This document shows, one piece after another, positions 49,206 to 58,144 of a stretch of 64,000 nt of DNA (the stretch's first letter is position 1; every line of letters begins with the position of its first letter). The DNA is taken from contig NZ_JAODNI010000141.1 of the NCBI RefSeq assembly GCF_025465255.1, positions 33,496 through 97,495 of the forward strand, read 5' to 3'. The notes under the pieces are model-generated. The model was not told the origin of the DNA. It saw only the letters and a program-made list of their open reading frames with translations, and searched no databases. The DNA is from Pseudonocardia sp. GTDB lineage: Bacteria; Actinomycetota; Actinomycetes; Mycobacteriales; Pseudonocardiaceae. A program made the position numbers and the translations under genes.

Positions 49206-50384
49206 GTGACCGTCACCGCCAACGAACGGCTCGGCCTCGCCCCGACCGACCCGCGCCCCGCCGCCGAGACCGCCCCGCTGGTCGACCGCGCGCAGACCAA
49301 CCCGCTGTTCGGCGACCAGAAGATGAAGCTCGGGCTGTTCGGCACGAACTGCTCCTACGGGCTGATCATGAGCCACGCCCCCACCACCTACGAGGCCACC
49401 TGGGCCCACACCAAGGAGATCGCGCAGCGCGCCGACGCCCTCGGGTTCGACGTGCTCGTGCCCGTCGCCCGTTGGAAGGGCTTCGGCGGGTCCACGAACT
49501 TCAACGGCAACTGCTTCGAGACCTACGCCTGGGCCGCCGGGCTCGCCGAGGCCACGGAGCGGATCGCCATCGCGTCGACCTCGCACCTGCCGACGGTCCA
49601 CCCGATCGTCGCCGCCAAGGCCGCCACCACGATCGACCACATCTCCGGCGGCCGGTTCGCGCTGAACCTGGTCATGGGGTGGGTGCCGCCGGAGATGGAG
49701 ATGTTCGGCGGCGAGCAGCGCCAGCACGACGAGCGCTACGAGTTCGGCCAGGAGTGGCTGGACTTCGCCCTCAAGCTGTGGACCGAGCCCGGCTCGTTCG
49801 ACATGGACACCAAGCACTTCCAGGGCAACGACATCGAGGCCTACCCGAAGCCGCACCAGGCCCCGCGGCCCGCGTTGCTCAACGCCGGCAACTCCCCGCG
49901 CGGCATCGAGTTCTCCGCCAAGAACGTGGACATCAACTTCGCGTCGCTGGACACGCTGGAGAACATCAAGGCCTACACCGAGGCGGTGAAGAAGAAGGCG
50001 CTCGAGGAGTACCAGCGCCAGATCAAGGTGATGACCTACGGGCTCGTCGTCTGCCGGGACACCGAGGAGGAGGCCAAGGCCGCCTTCCAGCAGGTCGTCG
50101 ACGAGGGCGACTGGGGCGCCGCCGGGAACGTCATCAAGATCGCCGGGTCGGGCGCGAGCCAGTCCTTCGACCACGCGGTGAAGGAGATGCAGGAGCGCTT
50201 CATCGCGGGCTGGGGCGGCTACCCGATCGTCGGCACCCCGGAGCAGGTCACCGAGGAGCTCGGCCGGCTCAACGAGGCCGGCATGGAGGGAATGATCTTC
50301 GGGCTCATCGACTACAACGAGGAGCTCAAGTACTTCGGCGAGAAGGTCATGCCGCTGCTGAAGGAAGCCGGCCTGCGGCACTGA
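49206..50384 (+). CDS. LLM-class flavin monooxygenase (RutA/DszA-like)
   Basis: A 392-residue luciferase-family monooxygenase. It has the motifs of the RutA-type group that uses externally reduced FMN: 'FGTNCSYGLIMSHAPTTYEA', 'VPVARWKGFGGSTNFNGNCF', 'LNLVMGWVPPEMEMFGGEQR' and 'LLNAGNSPRGIEFSAKNVDI'. RutA opens the uracil ring, but no other rut gene is present and an aldehyde dehydrogenase precedes it, so another substrate is likely. AAGGAGA lies before the GTG at 49206. The free FMN reductase at 43814-44314 could supply FMNH2 (inference). Confidence 0.88.
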   Translation: MTVTANERLGLAPTDPRPAAETAPLVDRAQTNPLFGDQKMKLGLFGTNCSYGLIMSHAPTTYEATWAHTKEIAQRADALGFDVLVPVARWKGFGGSTNFNGNCFETYAWAAGLAEATERIAIASTSHLPTVHPIVAAKAATTIDHISGGRFALNLVMGWVPPEMEMFGGEQRQHDERYEFGQEWLDFALKLWTEPGSFDMDTKHFQGNDIEAYPKPHQAPRPALLNAGNSPRGIEFSAKNVDINFASLDTLENIKAYTEAVKKKALEEYQRQIKVMTYGLVVCRDTEEEAKAAFQQVVDEGDWGAAGNVIKIAGSGASQSFDHAVKEMQERFIAGWGGYPIVGTPEQVTEELGRLNEAGMEGMIFGLIDYNEELKYFGEKVMPLLKEAGLRH

Positions 50385-50475
50385 CCCACCCGATACCGAC
50401 CCACCCGGCACCGACCCACCGGGCGCGCCCGGCCGGCTGCGGAAGAATCGCGGCCGGGCCGGGCGTTTCCCCGGT

Positions 50476-50826
50476 ATGGACCACGACCCGGCAGCGCTGA
50501 TCGCGGCGGAGCGCGAGGCGACGACGTCGCGGATCACCTCACTGGCCCGCCAGGTCGAGGGGCTGGCCGCCGAGCAGGCCCTCACCACGCACGACGACGA
50601 GCACGATCCCGAGGGCGTCACGATCGGCTTCGCGCGCGCCCAGATCCAGGGCCTCCTCGCCGGGGCCCGCAAGGACCTCGACGCGCTGGACCGGGCGGCG
50701 GAGCGGCTCGCCGCCGGGACCTACGGACGCTGCCTGACCTGCGGAAACCCCATCCCGGACGCGCGGCTCGAGGCCCTGCCCGCCGCCGAGACCTGCCTGG
50801 CCTGCGCGCCCCGCCGCTGGCGCTGA
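50476..50826 (+). CDS. TraR/DksA-family zinc-finger protein, second copy
   Basis: A 116-residue DksA/TraR-like protein. A helical N-terminal hairpin ('AEREATTSRITSLARQVEGL', 'AGARKDLDALDRAAERLAAG') precedes the C4 finger 'GRCLTCGNPIPDARLEALPA' and 'AETCLACA'. All four cysteines are present, unlike the CCCH copy at 37734-38069. A role at RNA polymerase is suggested by family only. It lies alone between the monooxygenase gene and a two-component system on the opposite strand. Confidence 0.87.
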   Translation: MDHDPAALIAAEREATTSRITSLARQVEGLAAEQALTTHDDEHDPEGVTIGFARAQIQGLLAGARKDLDALDRAAERLAAGTYGRCLTCGNPIPDARLEALPAAETCLACAPRRWR

Positions 50827-50989
50827 TCCAGGGGGCGACGGCGCGCCCGAACCGGCCCCAGGGGTTCACCGGCCGTTCGCCGGGCGGCAACATCGATCAC
50901 GGACCGGTCTCGTTGAACGGGTACCGGCGTCGGCGGCAACCGGGGAGCCCGCCGCCGACGTCGGATCCTCCGGTCGCCGGCGCCGCCGC

Positions 50990-52207
50990 TCAGGTGGGCG
51001 CGAGCGGGATCGGACCGGTGCCCGCGCGCGGTTCCCGATCCGGCCTCGGGACACGGGCGGACCGGCCGACGGGGAGCCGCGCGCGCACAGCGAAACCGCC
51101 GTCCGGGACGGGGCCGCTGTCCAGCTCCCCGCCGACGGACCGCACCCGCTCGGCCAGTCCGGCCAGCCCCGCACCGCCGATGCCGAACGCCCCGCGCCGG
51201 GCCGCGTCCTGGCGCACCGGCCCGTTGCGGACCTCGACGCGCAGCCCCGCCGGCTCCCGCCAGTCCAGCGCCACCTCGACCGGCGCGCCCGGCGAGTGCC
51301 GGGCGGCGTTGGTCAGGGACTCCTGCACGATCCGGTAGACGGCCCGGTCCAGCGCGACGGTCAGCGGCCGCGGCTCCCCCGCCGGAACGAGCCGGATCGC
51401 CATCCCACCGGCCGCGGACCGCTCCACCAGCCCCACGAGCTGCGCGGTCCCGGCCTCCTCGGCCGGTTCCGCGCCGGACAGGCCCAGTGCCGTCCGCATC
51501 TCCGAGAGCGCCCGCTTGGCGTGCATCCGCAGCCGGTCGGCGGCGTCCCGGGTCTCCGGCTCGGCGGTGGACGCGGACAGCGCCGCGGCACCGACGGCGA
51601 TCAGCGTGGCGTGGTGCCCGACGGCGTCGTGGATCTCCCGGCCGATGCGGGCGCGCTCCTCGGCGCGGGCCGCGGACTCGCGGGCCAGGACGGTCGCCTC
51701 GCGGGCCTCCTCGAGCTCGCGCAGGCTCGCGGTCAGCCGGTCCCGCAGGGCGACGAGCAGGCCGACGGCCAGCGGGCTGCCCGCGGACAGCACCGCGAAC
51801 ACGACGGTCAGGACCACGGACTGCCAGCTCAGCTGCTGCGTCACCAGCACCGGCACCACCGCGGCGACGACGGAGAGCACGAACCACGGCAGGGAGCGCC
51901 GCAACGCCCCGGTCCGCCGCCCCACCACGAACAGCGCGACGATCTCCGACGCCCAGCCGAGCCCGCCGGCGATCGCCCAGAACGAGCCGATGATCCCGAG
52001 CGGGGCCCAGAGGTGCCGCAGCGGCAGCAGCGCGCACCCGACGAGGGCCGCGGTCACCGACCAGGGGAACGGCCCCGGGGCCGCGAGGAGCACGAACACG
52101 ACCGGGACGCCGACGGCCGGCACCTCGAGCGCGACCGGCCCGACCCGCCGGGCCATGCCGCTCCACCGGGCGACGCTGTTCCATCCGGTCACGGGGTCGG
52201 GGCTCAC
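50990..52207 (-). CDS. NarX/DesK-type sensor histidine kinase
   Basis: A 405-residue membrane kinase. Four to five hydrophobic segments occupy residues 25-150. They are followed by a coiled linker ('LRELEEAREATVLARESAAR') and a HisKA_3 box 'RARIGREIHDAVGHHATLIA' (phosphoacceptor His). The ATPase domain has 'VQESLTNAARHSPGAP' (N-box) and 'GIGGAGLAGLAERVRSVGG' (G-box). Its GTG overlaps the stop of the NarL-type regulator gene, so the pair is translated together. The signal is unknown. The 163 bases beyond its stop contain no gene. Confidence 0.9.
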   Translation of the reverse strand: MSPDPVTGWNSVARWSGMARRVGPVALEVPAVGVPVVFVLLAAPGPFPWSVTAALVGCALLPLRHLWAPLGIIGSFWAIAGGLGWASEIVALFVVGRRTGALRRSLPWFVLSVVAAVVPVLVTQQLSWQSVVLTVVFAVLSAGSPLAVGLLVALRDRLTASLRELEEAREATVLARESAARAEERARIGREIHDAVGHHATLIAVGAAALSASTAEPETRDAADRLRMHAKRALSEMRTALGLSGAEPAEEAGTAQLVGLVERSAAGGMAIRLVPAGEPRPLTVALDRAVYRIVQESLTNAARHSPGAPVEVALDWREPAGLRVEVRNGPVRQDAARRGAFGIGGAGLAGLAERVRSVGGELDSGPVPDGGFAVRARLPVGRSARVPRPDREPRAGTGPIPLAPT

Positions 52208-52869
52208 ACCTGCCCCCAGCTCTGGGCGATCAGCGCGGCCTGCACCCGATTGTCCGCACCCAGCTTGATCAGCAGCGCGGAGACGTACTTCTTCACCGTC
52301 GCCTCCGCCAGCCCGAGCCCGTCCGCGATCGAGGCGTTGGAGTTCCCGGCCGCGAGCAGCTTCAGCACCTGGTTCTCGCGCATCGTGAGGTCGGCGGGCG
52401 GCGACGGCGGGGTGGGCGCGGACCCGGCCAGCCGCGGAAGCAGCCGGGCCGCGATGCGCGGGTCGAGGACCGCTCCCCCGGCGGCGAGGTCCCGCACGGC
52501 GCGGATCAGCGCGTCCGGTTCGGCGTCCTTGAGCAGGAAGCCCTGGACGCCGATGCGCAACGCCTCGGCCACGTAGTCGTCGAGGTCGAAGGTGGTGAGC
52601 ACGGCGGCGGGCGGCGCGTCCGGGCGCGCGCACAGCACCCGTAGCGCCGAGAGACCGTCCCGGCCGGGCATCTGCACGTCCGCGAGGACGACGTCCGGTG
52701 CGTGCGCCTGGACCGCGTCGAGCAGCTCGTCGCCGTTGGCGGCCTCGCCGACGACGGTGATCGTCCGGCGCGCCTCCAGGACGGTCCGCAGCCCCGCCCG
52801 CAGCAGGGGTTCGTCGTCCGCGAGCACGACACGGACGGGAGACAGCGAATCCCCCGTTGCCGTGGTCAT
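52204..52869 (-). CDS. NarL/FixJ-family response regulator
   Basis: A 221-residue regulator. The receiver has 'VVLADDEPLLRAGL' (acidic pair), the phosphoacceptor Asp in 'DVVLADVQMPGRDGLS', and Lys in 'GFLLKDAEPDALI'. The C-terminal LuxR-type HTH is 'LTMRENQVLKLLAAGNSNAS' with 'IADGLGLAEATVKKYVSALL'. It is the first gene of the pair, ahead of its kinase. It is separated from der by 46 bases on the same strand, so it may be partly read from the der transcript. Confidence 0.9.
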   Translation of the reverse strand: MTTATGDSLSPVRVVLADDEPLLRAGLRTVLEARRTITVVGEAANGDELLDAVQAHAPDVVLADVQMPGRDGLSALRVLCARPDAPPAAVLTTFDLDDYVAEALRIGVQGFLLKDAEPDALIRAVRDLAAGGAVLDPRIAARLLPRLAGSAPTPPSPPADLTMRENQVLKLLAAGNSNASIADGLGLAEATVKKYVSALLIKLGADNRVQAALIAQSWGQV

Positions 52870-52915
52870 GCACCGAGCCTAGGGCATCCCGGGGCGCTGA
52901 TCGGCGGTTCGCCGA

Positions 52916-54397
52916 TCAGTGCTTGCGGCGTCCGCCGCGGGCGCGCTTCTCCCGCACCCGGACCGAGAGCCGTACCGGGGAGCCGGTGAAACCGAACTCC
53001 TCGCGCAGCCGCCGCTCCAGGAACCGGCGGTAGCCGGCCTCCAGGAATCCGGAGGTGAACAGCACGAACGTCGGCGGCCGGGTGGTGGCCTGGGTCGCGA
53101 AGAGCACCTTCGGCTGCTTCCCGCCGCGGACCGGCGGCGGGGTGGCCGCGATGACGTCCGCGAGCCAGCTGTTGAGCTGCCCGGTGGAGATGCGCCGATC
53201 CCAGGAGTCCAGCGCGGTCCGCAGCGCCGGCGCGATCTTCGAGACCGAGCGGCCGGTCAGCGCGGAGATGTTGACCCGCTCGGCCCAGCGGACGCTGATC
53301 AGGTCCCGCTCCAGCTCGCGCTTCATCTCGGTGCGGCGGTCCTCGTCCACGAGGTCCCACTTGTTGAACACGATGACGAGCGCGCGCCCGGCCTCGTGGA
53401 CCATCGTCAGGACCCGCTGGTCCTGCTCGGAGATCGGTTCGCTCGCATCCAGCAGCACGACGGCGACCTCGGCCGCCTCGATCGCCGCCTGGGTCCGCAG
53501 GCTCGCGTAGTACTCCATGCCGCTGGCCATCTTGACCCGCTTGCGCAGGCCCGCCGTGTCCACGAAGCGCCAGATCTCGCCGTCGAGCTCGACGAGGGAG
53601 TCCACCGGGTCGACGGTGGTACCGGCGACGTCGTGCACCACCGAGCGCACCTCGCCGGACACCCGGTTCAGCAGGCTGGACTTGCCGACGTTCGGCTTGC
53701 CGACGAGCGCGACGCGGCGCGGCCCGGCGCCACCGGCGCCGAAGTCGTCCCGCGGGGTCTCGGGCAGGGCCTCCAGGATCGCGTCGAGCAGGTCACCGGA
53801 GCCGCGGCCGTGCAGGCCGGACACCGGGTGCGGCTCGCCGAGGCCGAGGCCCCACAGCGAGGCGACGTCGGCGACCAGGCGCTCGTCGTCGACCTTGGTG
53901 GCGGCGAGCAGGACCGGACGGTCCGAGCGGCGCAGCACGTCCGCCGCGGCCTCCTCGGTGACCGTGGCGCCCACCCGCGCGTCGACGACGAGCAGCACGA
54001 CGTCCGCCGTCCGCATCGCCAGCTCCGCCTGCGCGGTCACGGCCGCCTGCAGGCCCGTGGCGTCCGGGTCCCAGCCGCCGGTGTCGACGAGGGTGAAACG
54101 GCGGCCGTTCCACAGGGCGTCGTAGGAGATGCGGTCCCGGGTGACGCCCGGGATGTCCTGCACGACCGCCTCACGCCGCCCGATCAGGCGGTTGACCAGG
54201 GTCGACTTGCCGACGTTGGGCCGTCCGACGACCGCCAGGACCGGCATGGGGACCCGCGGGCCGTCCTCGCCGTCGATCGGCTCGCCGAACTCGTCCTCGG
54301 TGGCGACGAACTCGTCCGGGTCCAGACCCATACGGGCCATCTCCGCCCGGTCCGATCCCTCGAGAATGTTCTCGCTGCTCACGTACTGCTCCGTCAT
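52916..54397 (-). CDS. der: Ribosome-assembly GTPase Der (EngA)
   Basis: A 493-residue tandem-GTPase protein. The first G domain has '[20 protein letters not shown]', '[10 protein letters not shown]' and 'ATKVDD' (the NKxD slot is TKVD). The second has '[20 protein letters not shown]', '[20 protein letters not shown]' and 'FNKWDLVD'. A KH-like C-terminal domain follows, ending in basic residues. Der is needed for 50S ribosome maturation. Its ATG overlaps the stop of the acyltransferase gene (ATGA). It closes the scpA-scpB-rluB-cmk-plsC-der block. Confidence 0.96.
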   Translation of the reverse strand: MTEQYVSSENILEGSDRAEMARMGLDPDEFVATEDEFGEPIDGEDGPRVPMPVLAVVGRPNVGKSTLVNRLIGRREAVVQDIPGVTRDRISYDALWNGRRFTLVDTGGWDPDATGLQAAVTAQAELAMRTADVVLLVVDARVGATVTEEAAADVLRRSDRPVLLAATKVDDERLVADVASLWGLGLGEPHPVSGLHGRGSGDLLDAILEALPETPRDDFGAGGAGPRRVALVGKPNVGKSSLLNRVSGEVRSVVHDVAGTTVDPVDSLVELDGEIWRFVDTAGLRKRVKMASGMEYYASLRTQAAIEAAEVAVVLLDASEPISEQDQRVLTMVHEAGRALVIVFNKWDLVDEDRRTEMKRELERDLISVRWAERVNISALTGRSVSKIAPALRTALDSWDRRISTGQLNSWLADVIAATPPPVRGGKQPKVLFATQATTRPPTFVLFTSGFLEAGYRRFLERRLREEFGFTGSPVRLSVRVREKRARGGRRKH

Positions 54398-55065
54398 CCG
54401 TCACTACTGCGTCGGTCGTCGAGCTCCGCGACCAGCGCGGCGAGCTCGACCCGAATGGTCTCCGTGGCCGCGACGAGGTCCGCGCGGCCCTTTCCGGTGG
54501 GTGCCGGCAGGGGTTCGCCGACGAGCACGTCCACCCGAGGCCGCAACCGGCGTCCGGCCCCGTCGGGACGCCGGGTACCCCGGCACACCACCGGCAGCAC
54601 CACCGCCCCGGAGGCCCGGGCCAGCCACGCGGCCCCCTGCTGCGCCGCCGCGACGTCACCCTGCCCGCGGGTCCCCTCCGGGAACACGCCGACGACGCCG
54701 CCACCGCGCAGGACGCCCAGCGCCGTCGTCAGCGGCGCCCGGTCGACCGAACCCCGGCGGACCGGGATCTGCCCGATGCCGCGCAGCCCGGCCCCGACCG
54801 GCCCGGTGAACATCTCCTTCTTCACCAGGAACGCCGAGCGGCGCCGAAGTAGTCCGAACAGCAGCGGCCCATCGACCATCGCGCTGTGGTTGGCGACGAG
54901 CACCACCGGACCGATGGCCGGGATGCGCTCCCGGCCGTGCACGACCAGCCGGTAGAACGGCCGGTACCACCAGGTCCCGAGCCAGCGGGCCGCGTCGTGC
55001 AGCGGCGGCACCGCGGTGGCCGGGAGATCCGTGGCGGTGGCGCCGCCGTCCCGGGTCACGGTCAC
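54394..55065 (-). CDS. Lysophospholipid acyltransferase (PlsC family)
   Basis: A 223-residue 1-acyl-glycerol-3-phosphate acyltransferase-like enzyme. It contains the H(x4)D motif '[14 protein letters not shown]', the acceptor motif '[11 protein letters not shown]' and the basic stretch '[14 protein letters not shown]'. It would transfer an acyl chain to a lysophospholipid at the membrane. The GTG at 55065 overlaps the cmk stop (GTGA); a second GTG two codons on (55059) is also possible. It sits between cmk and der, an insertion relative to M. tuberculosis, where cmk and engA are adjacent. Confidence 0.9.
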   Translation of the reverse strand: MTVTRDGGATATDLPATAVPPLHDAARWLGTWWYRPFYRLVVHGRERIPAIGPVVLVANHSAMVDGPLLFGLLRRRSAFLVKKEMFTGPVGAGLRGIGQIPVRRGSVDRAPLTTALGVLRGGGVVGVFPEGTRGQGDVAAAQQGAAWLARASGAVVLPVVCRGTRRPDGAGRRLRPRVDVLVGEPLPAPTGKGRADLVAATETIRVELAALVAELDDRRSSDG

Positions 55066-55796
55066 CTGGGCGTGGGGCTGCACAGTCCCCGCTCCTCGAC
55101 CAGGCCCAGCAGCGCCGTCAGCACGTCGTCCACGCTGAGCTCGTCCGTGTCCAGGACCAGGGCGTCCTTCGCGGCGTGCAACGGCGAGACCGCGCGCGTG
55201 GAGTCCAGCCGGTCCCGGCGCTGCACGTCCGCCAGCGTGGCCTTCGGGTCCGCGACGCGCCCGGCCTTGGCGTCCTGCCGGCGCCGGCGCGCCGCCCGAA
55301 CCCCGTCCGACGCCGTCAGGTAGACCTTGAGCGGCGCGTCCGGCGTGACGACGCTGCCGATGTCCCGCCCCTCGACGACGATCCCGCCGCCTGCCGCGAC
55401 GGCGGCGTCGATCAGGCGCCGCTGCCGGGCGACGAGCGCCTCGCGGACCTCGGCCTGCGCGGACACCGCACTGACCAGCTTGGTGACCGGCACGTCCCGG
55501 ATCTCCGCCTCGACGTCCTCGCCGGCCAGCCGGATGCCGGGCGCGGCCGGGTCGGTCATCGACTCGACGTCCGCGGCCGTCGCGACGGCGACGATCTTCT
55601 CGATGGGGCTGGACTCGTCGAGCCCGGCCCGCAGGACGGCGAGGGTGGCGGCCCGGTACATGGCCCCGGTGTCCAGGTAGGCGGCGCCGCAGGCCGCGGC
55701 GAGCCGCCGGGAGACCGTGGACTTGCCGGTGCCCGAGGGGCCGTCCATCGCGACGATGCCCTGCAACGTCTTGGCTTCGCGCACCGACCCGGACAT
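55062..55796 (-). CDS. cmk: Cytidylate kinase
   Basis: A 244-residue CMP/dCMP kinase. The P-loop is 'IVAMDGPSGTGKSTVSRRLA', followed by 'AYLDTGAMYRAATL', the CMP-binding 'GIVVEGRDIGSVVTPDAPLK', and the lid with 'DRLDSTRAVSPL'. It phosphorylates CMP and dCMP for nucleic-acid and lipid precursor supply. The ATG at 55796 was chosen because GGAG lies just upstream; the frame opens 12 codons earlier without support. It overlaps plsC by 4 bases. Confidence 0.95.
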   Translation of the reverse strand: MSGSVREAKTLQGIVAMDGPSGTGKSTVSRRLAAACGAAYLDTGAMYRAATLAVLRAGLDESSPIEKIVAVATAADVESMTDPAAPGIRLAGEDVEAEIRDVPVTKLVSAVSAQAEVREALVARQRRLIDAAVAAGGGIVVEGRDIGSVVTPDAPLKVYLTASDGVRAARRRRQDAKAGRVADPKATLADVQRRDRLDSTRAVSPLHAAKDALVLDTDELSVDDVLTALLGLVEERGLCSPTPR

Positions 55797-55898
55797 CTCC
55801 GTACCCCTCGCCTCGCGTCCCTCGCCACCCACACACGGCGCGAGCCGACGTCCATTGTGCCTTGGCGCGGTCCGGTGCCCCGGAGCGGGCCGAGCCGG

Positions 55899-56675
55899 CT
55901 ACATCCCCACCGTCCGGTAGAGCGACCCGACCTCCGTCTGGTTCAGCGGGCGGAGCTTGCCCGGGCGCTGGTCCCCCAGCTTCACGTCCCCGATGGCCGT
56001 GCGGACCAGGCGCTGCACCGGGTGGCCCACCTCGTCGAGCAGGCGGCGGACGATGTGCTTGCGCCCCTCGTGCACCACGATCTCGACGATGGACCGGCCC
56101 GGCAGGGAGTCGATCAGCCGGAACGAGTGCACCTTGACCGGCCCGTCCTCGAGCTCGACGCCCTCTCGCAGGCGCTTGCCGACGTCCCGGGCGACCTGGC
56201 CCATCACCTCGGCGGTGTAGGTCTTCTCCACCTCGAACGACGGGTGCATCAGCCGGTGGCCGAGCTCGCCGTCGTTGGTCAGGAGCAGCAGGCCCTCGGT
56301 GTCCTGGTCCAGGCGGCCGACGTGGAAGAGCCGCCCGGCCTGGTTGAGCAGCTCGGTGCGCTGCATCACCAGGTCCCCGACGCAGAGCCGGCCCTTCTCG
56401 TCCGACATGGTGGAGAGCATCCCGGCGGGCTTGTTCAGGGCCAGGTACACCTGGTCGTCCCGGAGCTGGATGCGGGAGCCGTCGACGTGCACGACGGCCG
56501 TCTGCGGGTCCACCCGGCGGCCCATCTCGGTGACGACCTTGCCGTCGACGCTGACCCGGCCGGCGGCGATCAGCTCCTCGGCGGCGCGGCGGGACGCGAC
56601 GCCGGCCTGGGCCAGCACCTTCTGCAGCCGCACTCCGTCGGCGGAGGCGTTGCGGGGGTTGCTCATCTGGTTCAC
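55899..56675 (-). CDS. rluB: 23S rRNA pseudouridine synthase, RsuA/RluB family
   Basis: A 258-residue pseudouridine synthase. The N-terminal S4 domain is 'VRLQKVLAQAGVASRRAAEE'. The catalytic Asp lies in 'VGRLDQDTEGLLLLTNDGEL', and 'YLALNKPAGMLST' and 'EGRKHIVRRLLDEVGHPV' are family blocks. It modifies a uridine in rRNA, probably 23S U2605-equivalent by analogy. The start may be the GTG at 56675 or the ATG at 56666. It lies between scpB and cmk as in mycobacteria. Confidence 0.93.
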   Translation of the reverse strand: MNQMSNPRNASADGVRLQKVLAQAGVASRRAAEELIAAGRVSVDGKVVTEMGRRVDPQTAVVHVDGSRIQLRDDQVYLALNKPAGMLSTMSDEKGRLCVGDLVMQRTELLNQAGRLFHVGRLDQDTEGLLLLTNDGELGHRLMHPSFEVEKTYTAEVMGQVARDVGKRLREGVELEDGPVKVHSFRLIDSLPGRSIVEIVVHEGRKHIVRRLLDEVGHPVQRLVRTAIGDVKLGDQRPGKLRPLNQTEVGSLYRTVGM

Positions 56676-56712
56676 GTCCGTGTTCTGGTGCTTCTCGTGG
56701 TTCGGTTAGGGT

Positions 56713-57318
56713 CTAGATCTCGTCGATCGCGTCGACGTCGGGCAGCAGCGGGGCCAACGACGGCAGGTCCTCCAGCGAGGACAGCCCGAGCCGTTCGAGG
56801 AACAGCTCCGTGGTGCGGAACAAGGTGCCCTGGGTGGGGCCGTCGATCCCGGCCTCCTCCACGAGCCCGCGGGTCAGCAGGGTGCGCAGCACCCCGTCGC
56901 AGTTGACCCCGCGCACGGCCGCCACCCGCGCGCGCGTGACCGGTTGACGGTAGGCCACGACGGCGAGCGTCTCGAGAGCGGCCCTGGTCAGGCGGGCGCG
57001 CTGGCCGTCGAGAAGGAGCTTCTCGACGTACGGCGCGTACAGGTCGCGGGTGTAGAACCGCCAGCCGTCCCCCACCCGGCGGAGATCGATCCCGCGGCCG
57101 GCGACGCGATAGCTCTCGGCGAGGCGCAGCAGCCCCTCCCGGACCCGGGCGACGGGCTGATCCAGCGCGGTGGCGAGGGCCTGGTCCTCCGTCGGCGCGT
57201 CCACGACCAGCAGCAACGCCTCGAGCGCGCCGTCGAACTCGTCGTCCCGGGCGAGGGCGGGCAGCTCGTCGAGGACGTCGATCCCGTCCGGATCGGTGGT
57301 CGGGTCGGTGCTGGTCAC
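56713..57318 (-). CDS. scpB: Segregation and condensation protein B
   Basis: A 201-residue ScpB, a tandem winged-helix protein of the SMC-ScpAB condensin. Family motifs are 'ALEALLLVVDAPTEDQALAT', 'LTRAALETLAVVAYRQPVTR' and 'AVRGVNCDGVLRTLLTRGLV'. It dimerises and binds ScpA. Its GTG start follows the scpA stop by 7 bases, so the two are co-translated. Confidence 0.95.
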   Translation of the reverse strand: MTSTDPTTDPDGIDVLDELPALARDDEFDGALEALLLVVDAPTEDQALATALDQPVARVREGLLRLAESYRVAGRGIDLRRVGDGWRFYTRDLYAPYVEKLLLDGQRARLTRAALETLAVVAYRQPVTRARVAAVRGVNCDGVLRTLLTRGLVEEAGIDGPTQGTLFRTTELFLERLGLSSLEDLPSLAPLLPDVDAIDEI

Positions 57319-57325
57319 GCGTGTC

Positions 57326-58144
57326 TCACTCGCTGTCGGGGTCCGGCACGTTCTCCTCCGGGAACGATGCCGTCCACCGTACCGTCAGCTCGCCGAACGG
57401 CTCCGGCTGCTCGACGTGGATGCACTTCTCCCGGAACAGCTCCAGCACCGCCATGAACCGGGCGACGATCTCGATCGTCTCGCGACAGTCCTCGGTCAGC
57501 GTCGCGAACGTGGCCTCCCCCAGCTCGGCGAGGCGCTCGCGCAGGATCTGGGCGTGGTCGGCCACCGAGACCTGGTGGGAGTGCAGGTGGTCGACGCCGA
57601 CGGTCGGCGGCGGCTTGGGCCGGAACACCGACGCCGCCATCTCGGCGAAGGTCGCGGCGTCGATCCCCAGCAGCACCTCGGGCAGGAGCTTCGCGAACCG
57701 GTCCTCCAGCGCGACCGAACGCGGGAAGCGGCGCAGCGCGGTCTTCTCCAGCTCGCCGAACATGACCGCGACCTGCTTGTACGCGCGGTACTGCAGCAAT
57801 CGGGCGAACAGCAGGTCCCGCGCCTCGAGGAGCGCGAGGTCGTCCTCGTTCTCGACCTCCGCGGACGGCAGCAGGCGGGCCGCCTTGAGGTCCAGCAAGG
57901 TAGCCGCGATGACGAGGAACTCGGTGGTCTCGTCGAGGTCGGCGTCGTCACCGAGCAACCGCAGGTGCGCGATGAAGTCGTCGGTGACCTTGTGCAACGC
58001 CATCTCGGTGATGTCCAGCTCGTGCTTGCCGATGAGCTGGAGCAGCAGGTCGAACGGGCCCTCGAAGTTGTGCAGCCGGACCGTGAACCGCGGAGCGGGC
58101 GCGGTCCCCTCCGGGAGACCCGGCGCGTTCTCGAGGATGGTCAC
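57326..58144 (-). CDS. scpA: Segregation and condensation protein A
   Basis: A 272-residue kleisin subunit of the SMC complex. It has the N-terminal 'FTVRLHNFEGPFDLLLQLIG' and 'HELDITEMALHKVTDDFIAH' motifs, 'EFLVIAATLLDLKAARLLPS', and the C-terminal winged helix ('ETIEIVARFMAVLELFREKC'). It bridges SMC heads and recruits ScpB. The GTG start overlaps the parA stop (GTGA at 58141-58144), tying it to the parA-like gene as in Rv1708-Rv1709. Confidence 0.95.
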   Translation of the reverse strand: MTILENAPGLPEGTAPAPRFTVRLHNFEGPFDLLLQLIGKHELDITEMALHKVTDDFIAHLRLLGDDADLDETTEFLVIAATLLDLKAARLLPSAEVENEDDLALLEARDLLFARLLQYRAYKQVAVMFGELEKTALRRFPRSVALEDRFAKLLPEVLLGIDAATFAEMAASVFRPKPPPTVGVDHLHSHQVSVADHAQILRERLAELGEATFATLTEDCRETIEIVARFMAVLELFREKCIHVEQPEPFGELTVRWTASFPEENVPDPDSE

